From Candidatus Zhuqueibacterota bacterium 4572_119 (GTDB taxonomy: Bacteria > Zhuqueibacterota > Zhuqueibacteria > Thermofontimicrobiales > Thermofontimicrobiaceae): a stretch of 9,464 nt of DNA. The position numbers and the translations under genes are program-made. How positions within the stretch are numbered: position 1 is the stretch's first letter; each line of letters begins with the position of its first letter. Below the pieces are notes generated by a model. The model saw nothing but the letters and a program-made list of their open reading frames with translations. It was not told where the DNA came from and did no database searches. The stretch lies in assembly GCA_002084535.1 (NCBI GenBank), contig NBLI01000081.1, positions 1-9,464 on the forward strand. Direction: 5' to 3'. Shown here piece after piece: positions 1 through 6,411 of the stretch.

Positions 1-851
1 GCAAGGAAAAACCTTAATTTATTGTCCTCAACTAATGGAATTGGTCCACCGGCGGTGAATGTATAAGTATTGTAGCCCCAGGATTGAGTTCCCAGAGTCT
101 TTCCATCGTTATTTTTGAAAACTTCATCTGAAATGCCTTCTAAACTGAAATGGTATTCAGAGCCACCGGATTTGGTTGTGGTAAGCAGTACTCCGGAATT
201 AGCAAAACCATATTCAGCATTAAAACCACCAGCATGAAAGTTTGATTCTTCGATAGCATTGTTGATAACTGTCAAAGCGTTAGTTGTACCATTGGCTAGT
301 AATGAAGTCATAACTCCGTCAACATAGGTGACATTCTCTTCACCACGTCCACCGCGGACATGTTGATTACCGCCTTCATTAACAACTGCGGAAGAGAGGT
401 TCATCACTGTTTCTACACCTCTCATGGGGATATTTTTTAAATCATCCGCTTGCAGAGTTTTGACTGTATTGGTTACGTTTTTGTTAATGAGTGGTCGTTC
501 AGCAACAATGCTGACCATCTCACCTTCGAGGACTGTCGTCGGCAAATCAAAATTGACTTCAGTCGTGAGGTCAGCGTGGACGCGAATATTACTGATACTA
601 ACCGTTTTATAACCAATGTAGGTCGCTTCGACTGTATAGGTAGCGATAGGAACATTCAACATAATGTAAATACCATTAATGTCTGTAGCTGCTCCCATCA
701 TCGTACCTTTCAGCATCACATTAACGCCTGGCAATGGTTCACCGGTATCCTTATCAACGATCTTACCAGTAATTTTGCCGGTAACACCTGCAAAAATCAG
801 CGTTGGCGCCAACATTAATATCATGAAAACAACCAAAATCTTTTTGTTCAT
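1..851 (-). CDS. TonB-dependent outer-membrane receptor, N-terminal part (runs off window)
   Basis: Reading from ATG at 851, 283 codons stay open to the window edge, so the C-terminal barrel is missing. Residues 1-21 form a signal peptide (two lysines, hydrophobic core, cut after LIFA). Residues 24-105 match a carboxypeptidase-regulatory-like beta-sandwich: GKIVDKDTGEPLPGVNVMLK, then DINGIY and a YTVEATYIGYKT strand. Residues about 120-230 look like the receptor plug, with HVRGGRGEENVTYVDGV at 164-180 and GGFNAEYGFANSGVL near 208-222. Such proteins sit in the outer membrane and take up large substrates with energy from TonB-ExbBD; the substrate cannot be read from this part. No TonB partner gene or SusD-like gene is in the window. 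The start is well supported: GGAGG lies 4 bases upstream (856-860) and the signal peptide begins directly at the ATG. The family call is firm; the exact subclass (SusC-like or Oar-like) is open. Confidence 0.9.
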   Translation of the reverse strand, partial: MNKKILVVFMILMLAPTLIFAGVTGKITGKIVDKDTGEPLPGVNVMLKGTMMGAATDINGIYIMLNVPIATYTVEATYIGYKTVSISNIRVHADLTTEVNFDLPTTVLEGEMVSIVAERPLINKNVTNTVKTLQADDLKNIPMRGVETVMNLSSAVVNEGGNQHVRGGRGEENVTYVDGVMTSLLANGTTNALTVINNAIEESNFHAGGFNAEYGFANSGVLLTTTKSGGSEYHFSLEGISDEVFKNNDGKTLGTQSWGYNTYTFTAGGPIPLVEDNKLRFFL

Positions 852-862
852 GATTCCTCCGT

Positions 863-1020
863 TTAATTTCTCGTAAAAAATAAGAAAATGAATTTAAAGT
901 TTGGGTAACCTAAAATTGTCGAATATTTTTTTGGCATTCACCTCCTTGTAGTTTTTGGATTTTATTATTTAAAGAAATATTTTGTAACTCACCACCTCCT
1001 TCCATACATTTTGGATTATA
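863..1020 (-). promoter_or_regulatory. Leader of the receptor gene with two long Shine-Dalgarno-like motifs
   Basis: On the minus strand a perfect TATAAT (1020-1015) could be the -10 box of the receptor gene, although no good -35 box is seen 17 bases upstream. If used, the leader would be about 155 nt. It contains AAGGAGGTG at 1001-993 and AAGGAGGTGAA at 947-937, both close to the full complement of the 16S rRNA 3' end, besides the receptor's own GGAGG at 860-856. The second one is followed at once by ATG (937), opening a 24-codon frame (MPKKYSTIL...) that stops at 863, 11 bases before the receptor start. Only 3 bases separate GGAGG from that ATG, which is short for efficient initiation. The motifs are seen directly; a role as leader peptide, ribosome stand-by site or regulatory RNA is inference. 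Confidence 0.4.
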
Positions 1021-1039
1021 ATTTAGTAAATCAGTTTAT

Positions 1040-1080
1040 TTAGTATCTGAACGAAAACTCCTGTTGTTGTCATTTCGATC
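1040..1080 (+). repeat. Diverged direct repeat, copy 1 (half of the palindromic element at 1762-1920)
   Basis: These 41 bases match 1762-1802 at 36 of 41 positions without gaps. The copy starts with TTAGTATCTGAACGAAAA (identical 18-mer) and ends with GTCATTTCGATC (identical). Similarity continues weakly to about 1110 (GAAATTTGCTTAA against GAAATCTGTTTAA), but the right, inverted half found at 1854-1920 is missing here. A shorter relative of the 18-mer lies at 1285-1302 (15 of 18). It is best read as a decayed copy of a short palindromic intergenic element. Confidence 0.7.
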
Positions 1081-1176
1081 CCGATTTTCAAGGAAAGAAA
1101 TTTGCTTAAACAATTTGAAAAAGCTTTTAGCAATTAGCAGGTAACTATTAGCTTAAAATACAATTAGTTACGTTGT

Positions 1177-1216
1177 GTCATTCCAGTTCCAGCAATTTTT
1201 GGTGGATACTGGAATC
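1177..1216. repeat. Short palindromic element (ATTCCAGT / ACTGGAAT)
   Basis: Perfect 8-base arms ATTCCAGT (1180-1187) and ACTGGAAT (1208-1215) flank a 20-base loop, preceded by GTC. The layout GTCATTCC...GGAATC resembles the common small palindromic intergenic repeats of many bacteria. No gene or T-tract is attached, so it is not called a terminator. Only one copy is seen here, so repeat status rests on resemblance. Confidence 0.45.
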
Positions 1217-1252
1217 TCATGATTCAAAAAATAATTTTGCTCAAATAAAATC

Positions 1253-1274
1253 AGATTCGTTTTTTGACGAATCT
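1253..1274. repeat. Perfect 8-bp hairpin in the intergenic region
   Basis: AGATTCGT (1253-1260) and ACGAATCT (1267-1274) pair perfectly around a TTTTTG loop. It has no trailing T-tract on the plus strand and no adjacent gene end, so a terminator role is unlikely. It sits among other palindromic units and may be a remnant of one. Confidence 0.4.
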
Positions 1275-1291
1275 CTGCCTCTATTTAGTGT

Positions 1292-1435
1292 TTAAACGAA
1301 AATTGTCAAAAGTTTATCTTCTAAACCAAATGAAATTAAAACATCAACAAATCCTAATAAGCAATTGGCTATGTTGATTTCTCCTTTCGGGCGAATTCGC
1401 GTAAACCGAGATTTAGAATTTTCTTCAGACGCCAT
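1292..1435 (-). CDS. Possible 47-residue small ORF, unrecognised
   Basis: ATG at 1435 opens 47 codons (begins MASEENSKSRFTRI, ends GLEDKLLTIFV) to a TAA at 1294-1292. The peptide mixes a charged N-terminal half with a hydrophobic C-terminal half, unlike the lysine, isoleucine and phenylalanine strings expected from random AT-rich DNA. Against it: no Shine-Dalgarno sequence lies upstream, the length is within chance, and its end overlaps a repeat-family motif (1285-1302). It could be a fragment of a decayed gene. No function is suggested. Confidence 0.15.
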   Translation of the reverse strand: MASEENSKSRFTRIRPKGEINIANCLLGFVDVLISFGLEDKLLTIFV

Positions 1436-1761
1436 CGAGTCTAATAAATTTATTTTATTCCTGTTTGAATCAAGGCAGGGTTTAAATATAATTGGTTGTT
1501 ATTTGTAAAAATTAAAATTATATAGCTTTTATGCCGAATATATTATTGGCTTTTCCAAAACATTTTCACAAACGGTGCATATTTGCAATTATCATTCCAA
1601 CAATAATATTTCAGCATTCAATTCATTTATATACAAAAAGTTAGAGCTTCTTCGAAATTAATTAAAACACTAATAATATTAAAAATGTGCAACTATTTTC
1701 AATGTTTATTAGGCAATAATTTGCATAGCTTTTTTCAACATCCAGGGAAACTTATTGCTAA
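1436..1761. other. AT-rich intergenic stretch, no feature recognised
   Basis: About 325 bases of very AT-rich DNA with frequent stops in the frames I read, no clear hairpin with a T-tract, and no promoter that points at a gene. Short words recur (AATAATATT twice) but are expected in such composition. It lies between the possible small ORF and the palindromic element that ends at the AI-2E gene. Confidence 0.5.
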
Positions 1762-1920
1762 TTAGTATCTGAACGAAAATCCCAGTATTTGTCATTTCGA
1801 TCATGCTTTGCGGGGGAGAAATCTGTTTAAGCCATTAATTTATCGGGACATATAGATTTCTCGACTTCGCTTCGCTTCGCTCGAAATGACACTGTTTAAT
1901 AGTTTTCATTCAAGCACTAA
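1762..1920. repeat. About 160-bp imperfect inverted-repeat element abutting the AI-2E gene stop
   Basis: The outer ends are TTAGTATCTGAACGAAAA (1762-1779) and, on the other strand, TTAGTGCTTGAATGAAAA (1920-1903). Inside them, GTCATTTCGA (1791-1800) pairs exactly with TCGAAATGAC (1881-1890), and GAGAAATCT (1816-1824) with AGATTTCTC (1854-1862). The right arm carries a short TTCGC tandem run (TTCGCTTCGC). Elements of the form GTCATTTCGAG...GAGAAATCT are a familiar class of intergenic palindromes in Bacteroidota-like genomes (from memory). The right end touches the TAA of the AI-2E gene at 1921, so the transcript of that gene would fold into this structure. A role in mRNA end formation is possible, but there is no T-tract. 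Confidence 0.7.
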
Positions 1921-2988
1921 TTATTCATCAGCTATTAAAATAGCGATTGGCTTTAGAGCGTCAATATTACGGCAAATAATTTGAATAGTCGATGAAATCG
2001 GAACTGCTAAAATCATCCCGATTGATCCCCAGACAAAACCCCAGAAAATGAGCGAAAAAATAACCACCAGCGGGCTCATATTCAGGCTTTTACCCATGAT
2101 TGCCGGTTCAACAATGTTGCCCCAGGTTACCTGGACGGAGATCAAAAGAATCGCGACCCACAAACCAGGAAAAAAACCACCAAATTGAAAAATAGAGACT
2201 AAAATCGGCGGCACAGAGGCAATGACGGAACCGATATTGGGAATAAAATTTAATAAAAACGTCAGCAAGCCCCAAACCCAGGCGAAATCCACGCCAAACA
2301 ATAACAATATCACTGTCGCGCTAATACCTGTGCCAAGACTAATAAGTGCTTTTGTAAAAAAATATCTTTGAATACCTTCATTGATATTCGCCATCACCGT
2401 ATCAATTTTTTTGGATCTTTTTGGAAATGCTTTCGCGATATTGGCAAGCAAATGTTCCCTGCCAAGTAATATATAAACAGTGAAAAGCAGTATCAAAAAC
2501 AAGTTTGCAATAAAATTTATAAAAGAGCCGACGCTTGCAGATAGAATCGATGGAATTGATAACTTTTGAAGGAGTTCACCCCAGCTAACCTCAGAATAAT
2601 ATTTCACCAAACTTTCATGGGGAATCTGAAGCATACCGATGATCTTTAAATATAGTTCATTAAATTTACTTTGGTATTTTGGGAATTCCTCGGAAAAAGT
2701 ATTAACATTTGAATATAGAATCAAACCGATTAAATAGAAAAAAATAAAAGTAATCACCAGAACGACGACAATCGCAATAAATTTTGGGATTTTAACGCGG
2801 CGCATTAATGTGATCATCGGTTCAAATATATAGGACAGAATAATTGCGATGAAGAGAGGCTTAAAAACTGATTGTAAAAGATGTAATATGAATCCGGCAG
2901 CAATTAGGACAAGAATAGCCAGGGAGATTTTTACAGTATTACTCTCCCGGTACCCGGATATTTGAGGCTGCTGTTTTCTAAACCGCAT
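1921..2988 (-). CDS. AI-2E family (PerM-like) membrane transporter
   Basis: The 355-residue protein has the usual length and pattern of the AI-2E/PerM family (PF01594). It has two N-terminal helix pairs (about 20-55 and 68-95), a polar segment with amphipathic stretches (about 97-150), then a C-terminal block of helices. Family signatures are NFIPNIGSVIASVPP (247-261) and PAIMGKSLNMSPLVV (295-309), then FWGFVWGSIGMILAVPI (315-331). The family is in the inner membrane; members have been linked to autoinducer-2 export or Na+/H+ antiport, so the substrate here is unknown. I prefer ATG at 2988; upstream in-frame GTG (2994) and TTG (2997) would add 2-3 residues. No strong Shine-Dalgarno sequence is visible for any of them. 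The gene is divergent from the MFS gene and has its own promoter (3052-3080); its stop meets a palindromic element. Confidence 0.9.
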   Translation of the reverse strand: MRFRKQQPQISGYRESNTVKISLAILVLIAAGFILHLLQSVFKPLFIAIILSYIFEPMITLMRRVKIPKFIAIVVVLVITFIFFYLIGLILYSNVNTFSEEFPKYQSKFNELYLKIIGMLQIPHESLVKYYSEVSWGELLQKLSIPSILSASVGSFINFIANLFLILLFTVYILLGREHLLANIAKAFPKRSKKIDTVMANINEGIQRYFFTKALISLGTGISATVILLLFGVDFAWVWGLLTFLLNFIPNIGSVIASVPPILVSIFQFGGFFPGLWVAILLISVQVTWGNIVEPAIMGKSLNMSPLVVIFSLIFWGFVWGSIGMILAVPISSTIQIICRNIDALKPIAILIADE

Positions 2989-3051
2989 ATACACCAAATT
3001 GATTTAATCTATTGTCTATTAATATTATCACATTTGTAACAATATCGAGAT

Positions 3052-3080
3052 AATATAATAATTCAAATTTAGAATGTCAA
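3052..3080 (-). promoter_or_regulatory. Promoter of the AI-2E gene
   Basis: On the minus strand TTGACA (3080-3075) is followed by exactly 17 bases and TATATT (3057-3052). Transcription would start near 3045, giving a leader of about 57 nt. The ten bases TTGACATTCT are the same as in the divergent MFS promoter. Confidence 0.65.
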
Positions 3081-3139
3081 GAATTAACTATAATCAGGTT
3101 AAAAAAATGTCACATTTTCTTATCAGACTAAAAATTACC

Positions 3140-3168
3140 TTGACATTCTCATTTTATTAAAATAAATT
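3140..3168 (+). promoter_or_regulatory. Promoter of the MFS transporter gene
   Basis: TTGACA (3140-3145), a 17-base spacer and TAAATT (3163-3168) form a good sigma70-like promoter, with a start near 3175 and about 54 nt of leader. The two -35 boxes of the divergent pair are some 60 bases apart and point away from each other. Confidence 0.6.
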
Positions 3169-3228
3169 GATTCTCATTAATTTCGATTGACAATATCATA
3201 TTTCTTCACTAACCTGAAAGGTAATAGG

Positions 3229-4479
3229 ATGAACGATCTGGCCGCCCCAAAATATTCCAAACTCTATATTTATTTTTTAGCATACTCAGCGCTTGTATTT
3301 ATCTCCGTTGCGGCTTCAGCAAGTTATTTTGCTTATGATTGCATTGGCCCACTTATTCCTCAATTAAAAGCCGAGTTAGGATTCACCGATTATCAGGCAT
3401 ATTGGCTATACAGCATCTATTCAATTCCAGTAATTTTATTTGTCGTTTTTGGCGGCATGCTGGCAGACAAATTAGGAGTTAAAAAATCCGCCATTCTTTT
3501 TACCGCGGCATTTACTTTTGGAACAATTCTCACTGCTACTGAAAATTTCACGATCATGCTTATCGGTCGTTTTTTGTTTGGCATCGGCGCAGAAGCGTAT
3601 TATGTCATCATGAATAAAATACTTGCCAAATGGTTCAAAGGGCGCGGATTAGCTATGGCGTTTGGAGTGAATTTATTCCTTTGCCGCGGTGGAACATGGG
3701 CAGCGCTAAACGGATTACCCTGGATGGCAGATAACCTTTCTTTAAGCACCACCCTGTGGATAGTTGCTGGTATCAATATTTTTGGGTTAGCTATTACTTT
3801 TCTTTACGCTTTATTGGACAACATTGGTGAGAAAAAGAAAATTGTAACCATATCTGAAGAAGGTGAAGATGAGACATTCAAAATAAAAGAAGCTGTGAAG
3901 CTGCCATTAGCCTTTTGGGTAATCAGTTTGCTTTGTATGACATATTACTCGGCTATTTTTCCATTTCAGGGGGCTGCTACAGATTTCTTTATTGAACGGT
4001 ATGGTTACAACAACATTCATGCTGGTAGAATTGCCAGTATCCTTGTTACTATTTCCATGTTCACTACCTGGATTTTTGGCGCGATAATTGATAGAATCGG
4101 GAAAAGAGCGACAATGCTGATTATCGGCTCGCTGGCTATGATACCAACCCATATTTCAATGGCATATACCGATATCAATCCCTGGATTCCAATGGTTGTA
4201 TTGGGTATGTCATTTTCACTTGTTCCGGCAGCTCTCTGGCCAGCACTTCCATTAATGGTGAAAGAACAGCATCTGGGAACCGCTTATGGTATTATCGCAA
4301 TGGTACAAAACATTGGCTTGTTTGCATTCCCGTTAGCGGTTGCTTCAATTCATACTCGTTTTAACAGCTATAATCCAGCCATGATCATGTTCGCCGGATT
4401 AAGTTTCCTGGGTTTCATCTTTGCCATCTGGTTAAAAATTATCGAGTCAAAAGGCGGGCATTATTTGGAAAAAGTTTAA
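3229..4479 (+). CDS. Major facilitator superfamily transporter, MFSD1-like
   Basis: The 416-residue protein shows about twelve hydrophobic helices in two halves joined by a charged loop (about 200-225). MFS motif A is present in the first half, GGMLADKLGVKKS (75-87), with a second-half counterpart GAIIDRIGKRATM (284-296). The segments IGRFLFGIGAEA (112-123), WFKGRGLAMAFG (135-146) and LWPALPLMVKEQHLGTAYG (336-354) recall, from memory, animal MFSD1, a lysosomal dipeptide carrier. That suggests a peptide or amino-acid-related substrate, but this is inference; the family is sugar-like in fold only. ATG at 3229 was chosen over a TTG at 3187 because AAAGG lies 7 bases upstream and the TTG would add a tail unlike the family. 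The gene is divergent from the AI-2E gene and not in an operon with the glycosidase gene 180 bases downstream, which has its own promoter candidate. Confidence 0.88.
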   Translation: MNDLAAPKYSKLYIYFLAYSALVFISVAASASYFAYDCIGPLIPQLKAELGFTDYQAYWLYSIYSIPVILFVVFGGMLADKLGVKKSAILFTAAFTFGTILTATENFTIMLIGRFLFGIGAEAYYVIMNKILAKWFKGRGLAMAFGVNLFLCRGGTWAALNGLPWMADNLSLSTTLWIVAGINIFGLAITFLYALLDNIGEKKKIVTISEEGEDETFKIKEAVKLPLAFWVISLLCMTYYSAIFPFQGAATDFFIERYGYNNIHAGRIASILVTISMFTTWIFGAIIDRIGKRATMLIIGSLAMIPTHISMAYTDINPWIPMVVLGMSFSLVPAALWPALPLMVKEQHLGTAYGIIAMVQNIGLFAFPLAVASIHTRFNSYNPAMIMFAGLSFLGFIFAIWLKIIESKGGHYLEKV

Positions 4480-4520
4480 TTCATTTCATATTTTATTTTT
4501 TACCTTTTTAATAATTGGCA

Positions 4521-4553
4521 GCGGATATTGGATTCTCGATACTCGATTCCGCG
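4521..4553. repeat. Degenerate intergenic repeat, possible weak terminator
   Basis: GCGGA (4521-4525) pairs with TCCGC (4548-4552) and is followed by GTTTTT. Inside, ATTCTCGAT and ACTCGATTC repeat the CTCGAT word. Stretches of this kind (GGATATTGGATTCTCGAT) resemble decayed tandem intergenic repeats of FCB-type genomes (from memory). It may help end the MFS transcript, but a 5-bp stem with a 22-base loop is weak. Confidence 0.3.
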
Positions 4554-4556
4554 TTT

Positions 4557-4585
4557 TTGATAATTGATAATAAAAGCAGTAAATT
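4557..4585 (+). promoter_or_regulatory. Candidate promoter of the GHL10 glycosidase gene
   Basis: TTGATA (4557-4562), a 17-base spacer and TAAATT (4580-4585), with the same -10 sequence as the MFS promoter. Transcription would begin near 4592, about 68 bases before the ATG at 4660. Confidence 0.4.
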
Positions 4586-4659
4586 GGATGTAGAAGGCTG
4601 GATACCTTTCACTAATCACAAAAAACAAAGAACCAATCACTAAAGCAGAAGGAATTTCT

Positions 4660-6195
4660 ATGCGCGGCAATATTCGAGAATTAGTTTTGTGGACATTGAT
4701 GATTTTATTAATAATTTTTGGCTGTAAACGACCACCAATAAAATATGACCGAACCAAAGAAGCACGCGGCATCTGGGTCACACGATGGGAGTGGGCGCGG
4801 GCGGATTTAACTAATAATCCCGAAGCAATGAAGCAGAGAATCATTGAAATTTTCGATCGCGTAAAACAAGCCAGGCTAAATTTTGTCCTGTTTCAAATTC
4901 GTGGTAACGGTGACGCGTTTTACCAATCACAACACGAACCCTGGTCTGATTTACTCACCGGTGAACTGGGCAAAGATCCGGGTTGGGATCCTTTGGAATT
5001 TGCCATCCAACAAGCTCATGATCGCGGCTTGGAATTGCATACCTGGATCAATACATTTCCTGCCTGGCGTGGTACTTCTCCCCCACCTCACACGAAACCG
5101 GAACAACTTTACAACTCCCATCCTGAATGGTTAATTCATGGAAAAAACGGGAAAGCAATGCCATTATCTTCCCATTACGTAAACTTGAGTCCGGGCATAC
5201 CCGAAGCCAGGCAATATGTTCATGATGTTTGTTTGGACATTATTAGAAATTATGACATCGATGGCTTTCACTTTGACTATATCCGCTATCCTGAAAATTC
5301 CCCGGAACTGGGATATTCAATGGATCCGACAAGCTTGAAATTATTTAACTCGCCAAACGGAAATCCGAAAAATCTGAGCTGGGCCGACTGGCAGCGGGAA
5401 AATATCAATAAATTTGTACGCAAATTTTATGACACAGCGAATAGCATAAAACCGTGGCTAAAAATATCAGCAGCCGTAATTGGGAAATATGATTACAGCA
5501 TCTGGAACGGCTATCACGTTGTTTATCAAGACGCTCTCCAATGGATTAAGGAAGGTAAAATCGATTTTATTGCCCCGATGATTTACTGGCAGACGGATCA
5601 TCCTACAGCGCCATTTGGTGAAATTACAGAGAAATGGTTAAAACATTATATTCATGAGCGTTATATTTTTCCTGGAATATCGATTAACAAATTAGGCGCG
5701 GACAACTGGGCAGTGGATGAAGTTTTAAAACAGGTGGCAATTTCCAGGGACGGTGGAAACGGCATGGTTTTTTTCAGTTATTCTGGATTGGAAAAGGCAA
5801 TGGCTCAATTGGAAAATAATGGCTTTCAGTATTTAGCCAACTTTCCGCCACTACCCTGGAAAAAGAACAGTCCCCCAATGGATCCGCGAAATTTACAGTT
5901 TGAGATTCAACCTTCTGGTGCGGTTTTATTGTCGTGGGAAAAGCCTGATAGTTTGGTCGATTCCACCAATGTTTACCGTTACAATATTTTCCGGTCGGAC
6001 AAATCACCTGTTGATGTTCTTCAGGCGGAAAATTTAATTCATATTACATCAAAGCCGGTTTATTCCTATCTGGACATGGGAGCGCACCCGGAAAAAACTT
6101 CATATTACGTGATAACGGCTCTTAACCGGTTAAACAATGAGAGCCCGCCTTCAAATGAGGTTGCGGTTACATTCCCGCGTTTCGTTTCCCGGTGA
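4660..6195 (+). CDS. GHL10 (DigH/YngK-type) glycoside hydrolase lipoprotein with Fn3-like domain
   Basis: The 511-residue protein starts with a lipoprotein signal peptide (hydrophobic 8-21, IFGC with Cys22). Residues about 35-390 form a TIM-barrel of the GHL10 family (PF02638, formerly DUF187). Signatures are ARGIWVTRWEW (35-45), NFVLFQIRGNGDAFY (74-88), GFHFDYIRYP (202-211), IDFIAPMIYW (301-310) and FPGISI (337-342). The acidic D206 in the FDYIRYP strand is the kind of residue expected in the active cleft. E. coli DigH (YddW) of this family is an outer-membrane lipoprotein that cleaves glycan strands stripped of peptides during cell division; a similar role in peptidoglycan turnover is likely. 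Residues about 409-505 add a fibronectin-III-like domain (LSWEKP, YNIFRSD, YYVITALN...SPPSNEV), which may help in binding or spacing. The start has AAGG 7 bases upstream and heads the signal peptide. Likely monocistronic and convergent with the lipoprotein gene. Confidence 0.9.
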   Translation: MRGNIRELVLWTLMILLIIFGCKRPPIKYDRTKEARGIWVTRWEWARADLTNNPEAMKQRIIEIFDRVKQARLNFVLFQIRGNGDAFYQSQHEPWSDLLTGELGKDPGWDPLEFAIQQAHDRGLELHTWINTFPAWRGTSPPPHTKPEQLYNSHPEWLIHGKNGKAMPLSSHYVNLSPGIPEARQYVHDVCLDIIRNYDIDGFHFDYIRYPENSPELGYSMDPTSLKLFNSPNGNPKNLSWADWQRENINKFVRKFYDTANSIKPWLKISAAVIGKYDYSIWNGYHVVYQDALQWIKEGKIDFIAPMIYWQTDHPTAPFGEITEKWLKHYIHERYIFPGISINKLGADNWAVDEVLKQVAISRDGGNGMVFFSYSGLEKAMAQLENNGFQYLANFPPLPWKKNSPPMDPRNLQFEIQPSGAVLLSWEKPDSLVDSTNVYRYNIFRSDKSPVDVLQAENLIHITSKPVYSYLDMGAHPEKTSYYVITALNRLNNESPPSNEVAVTFPRFVSR

Positions 6196-6272
6196 TTGAT
6201 AGCTGATTTTGAAAAACACGCTTTTGGAGAAATGAAAATCTGAACAACTGGACAATGACAATTTAACTGGAA

Positions 6273-6370
6273 TTAGTGAACGAAAACGGCGTGCCAGGCA
6301 CTTCAAAAACAATGTTAGTTATTTTAAAATTATTAGTTAAGTCTAATCTATGACAGAAGCGACTGGCACG
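6273..6370. repeat. Small inverted-end element (CGTGCCAG / CTGGCACG) between convergent genes
   Basis: CGTGCCAG (6290-6297) and CTGGCACG (6363-6370) are exact inverted ends of an 81-bp segment. The left end continues into GTGCCAGGCAC, itself a small palindrome. In the middle lies the perfect palindrome ATTTTAAAAT (6321-6330). Just before it, TTAGTGAACGAAAA (6273-6286) equals the motif that opens the palindromes at 1040 and 1762, minus four internal bases. GTGCC(A/T)GGCAC ends recall REP-type elements mobilised by Y1 transposases (from memory), but no transposase gene is here. The rest of 6196-6411 holds nothing I recognise. Confidence 0.5.
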
Positions 6371-6411
6371 TTTATCAGCAAATCATGAGATTTCGGTCAG
6401 ACACCAAATAG

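Noticed and set aside
450..818. 122-codon plus-strand open frame
   Set aside because: It lies opposite the receptor gene, which has a signal peptide, plug motifs and a strong ribosome site. The plus-strand product has no coherent features, so it is a shadow frame.
852..1920. CRISPR array or integron in the gene-poor region
   Set aside because: Repeats here are few, uneven in spacing, mostly palindromic and diverged, with no cas or integrase gene.
3168..3200. Fur-like site (GATTCTCATT words) in the MFS leader
   Set aside because: The words do not form the 7-1-7 inverted structure or repeated GATAAT units; base composition explains them.
3187..3228. TTG start adding 14 residues to the MFS protein
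   Set aside because: No ribosome binding site precedes the TTG, while AAAGG is well placed before ATG 3229, and the extra residues do not resemble a family N-terminus.
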